From Clostridium thermobutyricum (GTDB lineage: Bacteria; Bacillota; Clostridia; Ch29): a stretch of DNA of 39,693 nucleotides. Shown piece after piece: positions 33,694 to 39,693 of the stretch. The notes below the pieces were generated by a model that made no database searches, was not told the origin of the DNA, and saw nothing but the letters and a program-made list of their open reading frames with translations. The stretch lies in the NCBI GenBank assembly GCA_016842005.1, contig JAENYD010000021.1, positions 1 to 39,693 on the forward strand. Direction: 5' to 3'. Position 1 is the first letter of the stretch; the number at the start of each line of letters is the position of its first letter. Both the position numbers and the translations under genes were made by a program.

Positions 33694-33918
33694 GTGAAGG
33701 ATGTAGTGGTCTACACAAGTGATACATGCGGTTACTGCCATGCGGTAAAGGACTATTTGAACAACAAAAATATTCCCTATACCGAAAAAAATATCTCCAA
33801 GGATATGGCAGCGAGAAGAGAACTGGTCAGCCAGGGATATATGGGAGTTCCGGTTATTATTGTAGGTGACCAGACAGTTGTAGGATTTGACAAGGAAAAG
33901 CTGGAACAGCTTCTATAA
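33694..33918 (+). CDS. Glutaredoxin family protein
   Basis: This 74-aa thioredoxin-fold protein has the redox motif TCGYC (residues 11-15), the cis-proline GVPVIIVGD and the C-terminal GFDKEKLEQLL helix. It is the small NrdH/glutaredoxin type. It starts with GTG preceded by AAGGAGGG. It follows the HesB-like selenoprotein by 23 bp and shares its promoter and terminator, suggesting that the pair works together in thiol/selenol redox or iron-sulfur handling. Confidence 0.9.
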   Translation: MKDVVVYTSDTCGYCHAVKDYLNNKNIPYTEKNISKDMAARRELVSQGYMGVPVIIVGDQTVVGFDKEKLEQLL

Positions 33919-33922
33919 CTGG

Positions 33923-33957
33923 AAAGAACCGCTGATTTTTCAGCGGTTCTTTGTTTT
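33923..33957 (+). terminator. Terminator of the selenoprotein-glutaredoxin operon
   Basis: A 13-bp perfect stem, AAAGAACCGCTGA (33923-33935) / TCAGCGGTTCTTT (33940-33952), with a TTTT loop, followed by GTTTT. Confidence 0.9.
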
Positions 33958-34004
33958 CCCGGAAATATATCCAAACCCCGTGAGAATCTGATTTTTAGCT
34001 GAGG

Positions 34005-34033
34005 TTTCATTCAAAGGGTCAAAATGCTATAAT
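34005..34033 (+). promoter_or_regulatory. Probable promoter of a small membrane protein
   Basis: TTTCAT (34005-34010), 17-bp spacer, TATAAT (34028-34033). Confidence 0.5.
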
Positions 34034-34066
34034 ATTATAAGACAAGCTATTAAGGAGGTTCTGCAT

Positions 34067-34300
34067 ATGACCAAACTCAGCAGATTAACCGTCAAAAAGG
34101 CAATGAGCTTTCTTTTTATTGCAATAATGCTTACTATTTTACTTAAATACAGCAATCAGATTGAAGAGCAGATGCCAAAAGACCTGCCGTCAAACCACCC
34201 CAAAGTGGAGCAGTACAGGAGTATACAAAACGGCATCAAAATTTCCGGTCTGCTTATAACCCTGGGCGGAATTATTTATGTCGTAAGGATGAAAAAATAG
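34067..34300 (+). CDS. Small two-helix membrane protein
   Basis: This 77-aa hypothetical protein has two predicted transmembrane helices (residues about 13-27 and 58-73) joined by a polar loop (NQIEEQMPKDLPSNHPKVEQY). AAGGAGG precedes the ATG at good spacing and a promoter lies upstream, so it is probably real. I do not recognise the family. It ends in a bidirectional terminator shared with the convergent MOSC gene. Confidence 0.65.
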   Translation: MTKLSRLTVKKAMSFLFIAIMLTILLKYSNQIEEQMPKDLPSNHPKVEQYRSIQNGIKISGLLITLGGIIYVVRMKK

Positions 34301-34318
34301 GACCTGCAAGGGTCCTAT
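34297..34318. terminator. Bidirectional terminator
   Basis: The 8-bp stem ATAGGACC (34297-34304) / GGTCCTAT (34311-34318), with a T6 run on the minus strand, ends the molybdenum-cofactor operon and contains the stop codons of both convergent genes. Confidence 0.8.
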
Positions 34319-34755
34319 TCTATCTTCTCGATGGTGTCTCCCGGTCTTACCTTCCCGCCTTCCAGCACCCGGGCAAACACACCTTCCCTGGGCATTATGC
34401 AGTCTCCCACTGTCTTGTATATGGCACATTTCTGGTGGCACTCCTTGCCTATCTGGCTTATCTCAAGGAGGGCTTCTCCTACTTTCAGTCTGGTACCGAC
34501 TTCCAGCCCGTAAAGCGTTATACCCTCGGTGGTTATATTCTCGGCAAACTTCCCCGAGCACAAACCCTTTATTCCCAGATCCTTCATTTTATCTATGCTT
34601 TCCTGACCCATAAGGCTTACCTGCCTGTGCCATTTACCCCCGTGGGCATCTCCCTCCAGGCCAAAATCCTTAACCATGGTTCCCTCTGGTATGGATTTCT
34701 TGGATACACCTTTCTTTTCGCTTATGTTAACTGCCAGTACTTTTCCTCTTATCAT
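34315..34755 (-). CDS. MOSC domain protein
   Basis: This 146-aa stand-alone MOSC domain is related to the C-terminal domain of Moco sulfurases. The signature cysteines are in [29 protein letters not shown]; other features are [22 protein letters not shown] and [10 protein letters not shown]. It probably handles sulfur for cofactor maturation. Its ATG overlaps the moaC stop (ATGA), making it the last gene of the operon. In relatives it is often fused to or beside moaB/mogA, which is not present here. Confidence 0.9.
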   Translation of the reverse strand: MIRGKVLAVNISEKKGVSKKSIPEGTMVKDFGLEGDAHGGKWHRQVSLMGQESIDKMKDLGIKGLCSGKFAENITTEGITLYGLEVGTRLKVGEALLEISQIGKECHQKCAIYKTVGDCIMPREGVFARVLEGGKVRPGDTIEKIE

Positions 34756-35237
34756 TTCAATCCCCCCCTTATAAAATCGCCGGATTTGCCCCCGGTTTTT
34801 TTCATAAGCTTTATATCTCCTATAATCATTTCCCTGTCAACGGCCTTGCACATATCGTATATGGTAAGGGCCGCAACCGAAACGGCAGTCAGGGCTTCCA
34901 TTTCAATACCTGTTTTACCGTCTACCGTTGCTTCTGCCTCAATCTCCACTGCGTTTAATTCCCTGTTTATATTGAACCGTATATCAACACCGCTTATATT
35001 TAAAGGGTGACACATGGGTATCAGGGCTGATGTCTGCTTTGCCCCCATAATCCCTGCCACCTGGGCTACAGCCAGTACATCCCCTTTCTCTATTTTTCCC
35101 CTTTCGATGGTTTCCAGGGTGGAAGATTTCATGTAAACCCGTCCCCGGGCTACGGCTTCCCTCCTGGTAACCGGCTTTTCACCCACGTTCACCATTTTTG
35201 CCCTGCCTTCTTTGTTAAAATGAGTTAACCCGGACAT
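34752..35237 (-). CDS. moaC: Cyclic pyranopterin monophosphate synthase
   Basis: Converts the MoaA product (3',8-cyclo-GTP) into cyclic pyranopterin monophosphate. This 161-aa protein has the family core [29 protein letters not shown], the active-site region [14 protein letters not shown] and [29 protein letters not shown], including the catalytic lysine in KAVDR. It lies 3 bp after moaA. Confidence 0.97.
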   Translation of the reverse strand: MSGLTHFNKEGRAKMVNVGEKPVTRREAVARGRVYMKSSTLETIERGKIEKGDVLAVAQVAGIMGAKQTSALIPMCHPLNISGVDIRFNINRELNAVEIEAEATVDGKTGIEMEALTAVSVAALTIYDMCKAVDREMIIGDIKLMKKTGGKSGDFIRGGLK

Positions 35238-35240
35238 AAA

Positions 35241-36203
35241 TCATCCCCCAATCTGGTACATATCCCTCAAGCTGCCACCCTTTCCGTCAGTCATATGATG
35301 GGTTGCGGGCTTGAGACTGACAGCCCTTCTCAGCAGCTTTTCAACATCGTCCCTGCCTTCTCTCAAGGCCGGCTTCAGGTCCACTTCCATGTCACTGTTC
35401 AGGCAGGGCTTGATTTTTCCATCAGCCGTTAATCTGATTCTGTTGCAGTTGCTGCAGAAATTATGACTGAGGGCCGAAATGAAACCTACGGTTCCCGGGG
35501 CCCCCGGGAGACTGAAGTTTTCAGACGGTCCGTTGCCTTTAACAGTACTCACCGGTTCAAGACCCTTTAACCTGTCTTTTATCTGGTCCACCGATATATA
35601 ATGCTCATCAAACCAGTGACTTGCATTGCCAATGGGCATTAATTCTATAAACCGGACATTCACCGGCAGGACCCTTGTCAAATGGACAAAATCCTCAACC
35701 TCGTCATCGTTCTTGCCCTTAATAAGGACAACATTAATTTTTACAGGCCTGAGGCCTTCCTGGAGACAGACACTTATGCCCTTCAGAACTGCATCCAGGT
35801 TTCCTCCCCCCGTAATATCACTGTATCTGTCGGGTTTCAGAGAGTCCAGGCTGATGTTGACCCTGTCCAGGCCTGCTGCCTTGAGTTCCTTGACCATATC
35901 CGCCAGCAGGATACCGTTGGTGGTAATGGATATATCCTCTATCCCTTCAATCTTTCGGATATCCCGTATGAGTTCACTGATACCGGGCCTTATCAGAGGC
36001 TCACCCCCGGTTATTCTCACTTTGGATATACCCAGCTTTACTCCACACCGGACTATCTCTACAATCTCTTCATATCTCAGGATTTCCGAATGGGTCTTTT
36101 TACATATCCCGTCCCGGGGCATGCAATAAAAGCAACGCAAATTGCACCGGTCGGTCACAGAAATCCTTAAATAATCCACTGTTCTGTTATACTTATCTTT
36201 CAT
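35241..36203 (-). CDS. moaA: GTP 3',8-cyclase
   Basis: Radical SAM enzyme that starts molybdopterin synthesis from GTP. C20, C24 and C27 (CNLRCFYC) bind the SAM cluster; C250, C253 and C267 (FCSNC...KPC) bind the second [4Fe-4S] cluster. The essential C-terminal double glycine is present (QIGG). Other motifs are ITGGEPLIRPG and ISLDSLKPDRY. The 320-aa length is normal. GGAGGG precedes the ATG. Confidence 0.98.
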   Translation of the reverse strand: MKDKYNRTVDYLRISVTDRCNLRCFYCMPRDGICKKTHSEILRYEEIVEIVRCGVKLGISKVRITGGEPLIRPGISELIRDIRKIEGIEDISITTNGILLADMVKELKAAGLDRVNISLDSLKPDRYSDITGGGNLDAVLKGISVCLQEGLRPVKINVVLIKGKNDDEVEDFVHLTRVLPVNVRFIELMPIGNASHWFDEHYISVDQIKDRLKGLEPVSTVKGNGPSENFSLPGAPGTVGFISALSHNFCSNCNRIRLTADGKIKPCLNSDMEVDLKPALREGRDDVEKLLRRAVSLKPATHHMTDGKGGSLRDMYQIGG

Positions 36204-36259
36204 GAATATCCCTCCAGACTGCCAGTCCCCGCTTCCGGGATACCGGATAAAGTAAAAAT

Positions 36260-38176
36260 TTATACTTCAACTATCTGGCCTGTCTTATCGGTAGAATAGC
36301 CCTTTATTTTATTTACCTTATCCCTGAATTCCCGACTCCTTATTATGTCCAGCAGAACTTTTATATTCGGCTGTTCCAGATATTCCACGGGAACGGCGAG
36401 GTCGTATTCTTCCCGGTATAAAGGAATAAAGTCCAGGTCAAGGGCCGCTGCTGCGGAATATACCCCCAGTCCCGCGTCAATATCCGAAAAGGCTACGGCT
36501 GCCGCCACCGCCATGTGGGTAAACTCTTCACGGTCATACCCGGCAATATCCCGGGATGCTATATTACTCTTCCTGAGGTTAAAATCAAGCAGCATTCTGG
36601 TACCCGATCCCTTCTGCCTGTTAACAAAGGCCACATCCTGCCTGGTAAGGTCCGCAAAGGTTCTGACATTTTTGGGGTTTCCTTTCTTAACAATAAAACC
36701 CTGTATCCTGTCCACCAGTTTGACCAGGGCAATTTTTCCTTCCCCAAAATACCTTTTAATATAGCTTGCATTATATGTGCCTGTTTCCTCGTCCAACAGG
36801 TGAATACCCGCCATATGGGCTTCGCCTTTCTGCAGGGCCATTATCCCTCCCATGCTCCCCACATGGGCGGAGGCCATATACAGTTCCGGACTGGCGCTGT
36901 GAATTTCATTGGCCAGCAGGTCCAGGATCGGGTCATGACTGCCTGTACAGACAATGGTATTGTTGATATCCTCAATATTCTTCAACAGTTTAACGCCAAT
37001 CTTCTCCCCGGCATCTATCCCTTCGCTGTTCTGTGGAATAACCAACATGCCGTCCGCTCTCACCAGGGACATAACCACACCGGCCCCCCGGGTAAGAGGA
37101 GTGGCGATGAGTTTTTCTCCCACCCTGCCCAGCTTGACCCTTACAAACTCTTTATTTTTCAGGGAGGAAACAATACGCCTGGAACATACGGCCTCGGTTA
37201 TGACTGGCATTGATACCGTACGGTGCAGATATTTATATATCAAAGGTTTCACTATATTTTCCATGACTACAAATGCGGAAACGGGGTACCCGGGTATCCC
37301 TATAACCGGTTTCCCGTCAATCTTACCCAGTACTGCAGGCTTCCCCGGTCTGACGGCAATACCGTGGGTCAGAACCTCCCCCATCTCTGCAATGATATCC
37401 CTGGTGAAATCCTCCCGGCCGGCAGAAGAACCGGCATTTATTATCACCATGTCGTGTTCTTTAACCGCCTTTTGCAAAGCCTCCAGTATCAGTCCGTAGT
37501 CATCGGCAACCGGGGGTATCCTGTCCGGGTTACCGCCCCATTCCTCAATAAGCCCTGCAAAGATATGGGAATTATACTCAATCAGGTTTCCTTCTTCCAG
37601 GGGCTGCCCCGGCATCACCAGTTCGGTGCCTGTGGGTATTACAGCCACCCGGGGCTTGTCTATCACTTTTACCGAATTGACCCCTCCTGCCAGAAGGGCC
37701 CCCAGGTCCACAGGCCTTATACGATGGAATGCCGGAATTATCATTTCACCCTGCACAATGTCCTCTCCAATCACCCTTATATGCTGCCACGGGGTGGCGC
37801 CTTTAATTATGTCCACCTGGCCTTCTCCGGCATCGATAAGGTCTTCCCGCATAATAACGGCATTACAGCCGGCAGGTATGGGGTCTCCGGTATCCACCTC
37901 CACATAATCTCTGCCCTCAATAAGGCGTATCCGGTTTCTTTCGCTGGCGCCAAAGGTTTTGGAAGCGTCCAGGGCAATACCGTCCATGGCTGAAGCATTA
38001 AAATGGGGAGAAGATATACAGGCTGTCACCGGTTCGGATGTTACCTGCCCCAGGGCCGTGCCGGTGTCTATCTCCTTCTCCCTGTATCTCTCAAAAAAAC
38101 CTTCCAGGTATTGAAAGTACTCCTCCAGGGCGGTCTCAATACTTTTACTTGAAAGGTATATGTTTTTGGATGGCAA
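36260..38176 (-). CDS. MoeA fused to a PBP-like molybdate/substrate-binding domain
   Basis: This 638-aa protein has residues 1-405 resembling MoeA (FNASAMDGIALDA, DTGDPIPAGCNAVIMRED, the PTGTEL motif, NAGSSAGREDF and PGKPAVLGKIDGKPVIGIPGYPVSA), the enzyme that inserts molybdate into adenylylated molybdopterin. Residues about 410-638 form a periplasmic-binding-protein-like domain (TGSHDPILDLLANEI, NRQKGSGTRMLLDF, GLGVYSAAAALDLDFIPL), probably sensing or binding a ligand in the cytoplasm. The start is TTG with GGAGGG 6 nt upstream. It follows a second, ordinary moeA by 12 bp; paired MoeA proteins are common in organisms that use molybdenum and/or tungsten. Confidence 0.93.
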   Translation of the reverse strand: MPSKNIYLSSKSIETALEEYFQYLEGFFERYREKEIDTGTALGQVTSEPVTACISSPHFNASAMDGIALDASKTFGASERNRIRLIEGRDYVEVDTGDPIPAGCNAVIMREDLIDAGEGQVDIIKGATPWQHIRVIGEDIVQGEMIIPAFHRIRPVDLGALLAGGVNSVKVIDKPRVAVIPTGTELVMPGQPLEEGNLIEYNSHIFAGLIEEWGGNPDRIPPVADDYGLILEALQKAVKEHDMVIINAGSSAGREDFTRDIIAEMGEVLTHGIAVRPGKPAVLGKIDGKPVIGIPGYPVSAFVVMENIVKPLIYKYLHRTVSMPVITEAVCSRRIVSSLKNKEFVRVKLGRVGEKLIATPLTRGAGVVMSLVRADGMLVIPQNSEGIDAGEKIGVKLLKNIEDINNTIVCTGSHDPILDLLANEIHSASPELYMASAHVGSMGGIMALQKGEAHMAGIHLLDEETGTYNASYIKRYFGEGKIALVKLVDRIQGFIVKKGNPKNVRTFADLTRQDVAFVNRQKGSGTRMLLDFNLRKSNIASRDIAGYDREEFTHMAVAAAVAFSDIDAGLGVYSAAAALDLDFIPLYREEYDLAVPVEYLEQPNIKVLLDIIRSREFRDKVNKIKGYSTDKTGQIVEV

Positions 38177-38188
38177 GACAGTCCCTCC

Positions 38189-39415
38189 TTACAGCAGTAT
38201 TACCGCAACCTCTTCTTCCCTGTAAAGGCCTTCCTTATTCCTGTGTATCTTCACCATGCCTGCGGCAGAAGATATGGTGGTTATCATTCCTGATTTGCCG
38301 TGAACAGGAAAAGCATATAACCTGCCTTCCCTTTCCTCAAGGTTCACCATAAGATACTCCTCTCTCCCGGCGGCCGAAGCATAATTCTCGCTGCAAAATG
38401 CCTTGACCATAGCGGGATGTGCCGGTGGATAGCCGGCCAGTCTCCTGATAAGGGGTGAAACAATCACCTTATATACCACCAGGGAGGAAACCGGCTGTCC
38501 GGGCATACCTATTACGGGTTTGCCGTCAACCTTTCCTATTATGGTAGGTTTCCCCGGCTTGATGGATATGCCGTGGACCAAAACCCCCGGACTATCCAGC
38601 TCATCTATTATGGATGCGGTATAATCCCTGAACCCTGCTGAACTTCCCCCGGAAATCAGTACCACATCGCTTTCGGTTACGGCTGCGGAAATTTTTTCCC
38701 TCAATAAATCCTTCCTGTCTTTTACGATACCTTCGGGTACGGGACAGCCGCCGTCTTCGGCAACCGAAGACGCAAGGGCATAAGTGTTTATATCCCATAT
38801 CTGTCCGGGCTGCAGTTCCCCGCCAGGCTCCACAATCTCGTCTCCGGTGGATATGACAGACACCCTTGGTTTGGGGAATACTGTCACATCTTTCAAGCCT
38901 ATACTGCTCAATACTCCGATATGCTGCGGTCTTATCAACGTATTCTTCCTGACTACACAATCACCGGCTCTTACGTCTTCTCCCTTTCCCATGGTATTCT
39001 CCAGGGGACTTACCGGTTTATAAACGGCTATTTCGTTTTCATTCAGTCTTTCGGTATCCTCAATCATCACAGCGGCATCACCGCCCGGCGGAAGCATCCC
39101 TCCCGTAGGCACGTACATACATTCTCCGTCTCTGATGCCCCCCGGCGGTCTGCGCCCTATTTCTACCTCTCCGGAATATTTCAGTATGGCGGGCATTGCC
39201 TCATTTGCCCCAAAAGTATTCCGGGACCTGACGGCGTAGCCGTCGACAACCGAACGGTTAAAGGGAGGTATATCACAACCGGCGGCTACATCTTCAGCCA
39301 GCACCCGGCCTAAAGACTCCAGCAGGCTAATTCTTTCGGTTTTTTTACCGCCGGGGATAAAATTATTTTCTATTATGTCTAATACCTCATCAACATCTTT
39401 AACCTTTAAGAGCAT
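38189..39415 (-). CDS. moeA: Molybdopterin molybdenumtransferase
   Basis: This 408-aa protein inserts molybdate (or tungstate) into molybdopterin-AMP. Motifs are PFNRSVVDGYAVRS, PTGGMLPPGGDAAVMIEDTE, STGDEIVEPG, SGGSSAGFRDYTASIID and PGKPTIIGKVDGKPVIGMPGQPVSSLVV. I chose the ATG at 39415 because AGGAGG lies upstream and MLLKVKDVDEVL matches the family start. An in-frame ATG at 39460 would place the first 15 codons in the riboswitch terminator hairpin. It is the first gene of the cofactor operon. Confidence 0.95.
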   Translation of the reverse strand: MLLKVKDVDEVLDIIENNFIPGGKKTERISLLESLGRVLAEDVAAGCDIPPFNRSVVDGYAVRSRNTFGANEAMPAILKYSGEVEIGRRPPGGIRDGECMYVPTGGMLPPGGDAAVMIEDTERLNENEIAVYKPVSPLENTMGKGEDVRAGDCVVRKNTLIRPQHIGVLSSIGLKDVTVFPKPRVSVISTGDEIVEPGGELQPGQIWDINTYALASSVAEDGGCPVPEGIVKDRKDLLREKISAAVTESDVVLISGGSSAGFRDYTASIIDELDSPGVLVHGISIKPGKPTIIGKVDGKPVIGMPGQPVSSLVVYKVIVSPLIRRLAGYPPAHPAMVKAFCSENYASAAGREEYLMVNLEEREGRLYAFPVHGKSGMITTISSAAGMVKIHRNKEGLYREEEVAVILL

Positions 39416-39444
39416 TAACGGTCCTCCTGTCAAACAAATAAAAC

Positions 39445-39473
39445 AGCGGTATCCCTCCATGATGGATACCGCT
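39445..39473 (-). terminator. Intrinsic terminator of the Moco riboswitch
   Basis: A 10-bp perfect stem, AGCGGTATCC (39473-39464) / GGATACCGCT (39454-39445), followed on the minus strand by GTTTTATTTG, lies between the aptamer and the moeA Shine-Dalgarno. The sequence just 5' of it (TTATAGC) can pair instead with GCTATAA at the 3' end of the aptamer, a possible antiterminator. Confidence 0.8.
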
Positions 39474-39480
39474 ATAAAAT

Positions 39481-39587
39481 GCTAATTATAGCCCCTTTCC
39501 AGCATGGGAGGCATACCAGTTTCCTGATATACCCTGTCGGCCAGCCGTCATAGCTTCCCGTAGACGGTTTGGCTCGGAGCGCCTCTC
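39481..39587 (-). promoter_or_regulatory. Molybdenum cofactor (Moco) riboswitch
   Basis: The transcribed leader of the moeA operon has the Moco RNA layout: a closing P1 helix pairing GAGGC with GCCTC; the conserved-looking CUCCGAGCC segment; a P3-like hairpin CCGTC...GACGG; a 7-bp stem capped by a GNRA loop (CAG-GAAA-CUG); and GGAAAGGGGC at the 3' edge. The presence of a P3-like stem favours the Moco over the tungsten-cofactor variant. A terminator follows. Known Moco RNAs typically control molybdenum-cofactor synthesis, transport and molybdoenzyme genes, which fits. The assignment was made by eye without a covariance-model score. Confidence 0.8.
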
Positions 39588-39592
39588 TGATA

Positions 39593-39621
39593 ATTATACT
39601 AAAAATCGGTTCCAATGTCCA
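39593..39621 (-). promoter_or_regulatory. Sigma-A promoter of the molybdenum-cofactor operon
   Basis: Reading on the minus strand: TGGACA (39621-39616), 17-bp spacer, TATAAT (39598-39593), about 6-8 bp before the start of the riboswitch. Confidence 0.8.
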
Positions 39622-39643
39622 CCTATATCACTACTTCCATGTG

Positions 39644-39659
39644 ATTATCGTGTGATAAT
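39644..39659. promoter_or_regulatory. Palindrome upstream of the Moco operon promoter
   Basis: ATTATC-GTGT-GATAAT, 22 bp upstream of the -35 box. It could be an operator or activator site, but no regulator is known for it. Confidence 0.4.
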
Positions 39660-39693
39660 GTCACCTTGTTAATTATCTTGATAAAATGTCAGT

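Overview
The window looks like the chromosome of an anaerobic, endospore-forming member of the Clostridia (Firmicutes). The evidence is an alpha/beta-type small acid-soluble spore protein, a complete Rnf ferredoxin:NAD+ oxidoreductase operon, Clostridia-type families (DUF4364, DUF1015, the radical-SAM/DUF4130 repair pair), strong Shine-Dalgarno sequences, a Firmicutes-type LexA box, and an in-frame UGA (selenocysteine) codon in a HesB-like gene. No rRNA, tRNA, CRISPR array or intact mobile element was seen.

Layout. 1-2160 is AT-rich accessory DNA: the tail of an unknown gene, a secreted matrixin-like zinc protease, a membrane-anchored hypothetical protein, repeats and a ribbon-helix-helix gene lacking a normal start codon. 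2363-6380 holds a membrane-anchored unknown, a radical SAM protein plus its DUF4130 partner behind a promoter overlapped by a LexA-box match, the spore protein and a DUF4364 winged-helix protein. 6377-7333 is a beta-propeller protein. 7522-15217 (minus) is a full histidine operon, hisZ-G-D-C-B-H-A-F-IE, with histidinol-phosphatase divergent at 15396-16202. With the phosphatase, every step from PRPP to histidine is present.

16437-27515 is a mixed region: zinc ribbon, hemolysin III-type membrane protein with an apparent ATC start, YkgJ cysteine-cluster protein, DUF4153 membrane protein, H-type lectin, ZIP transporter, Hsp33, a small membrane protein with an Xre regulator, TraB/GumN-like lipoprotein, YbaK deacylase, flavodoxin and DUF1015. 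27705-32920 (minus) is rnfCDGEAB. 33294-33957 is a short operon with a near-consensus promoter encoding a HesB-like selenoprotein and a glutaredoxin. 34315-39600 (minus) is a molybdenum-cofactor operon (moeA, moeA-PBP fusion, moaA, moaC, MOSC protein) preceded by a sigma-A promoter, a Moco-type riboswitch and an intrinsic terminator just upstream of the first start codon.

Most notable: (i) the LexA-box match over the promoter of the poorly understood radical-SAM/DUF4130 pair; (ii) the UGA-containing HesB-like gene, which a standard ORF search breaks in two; (iii) two genes whose reading frames extend upstream of any ATG/GTG/TTG, one with an ATC codon at ideal spacing from a strong Shine-Dalgarno; (iv) several strong unexplained dyads, including a 22-bp perfect inverted repeat and a 13-bp dyad next to an Xre regulator; (v) a family of GGGGAC...GTCCCC structured intergenic repeats, one of them inside the rnf operon.
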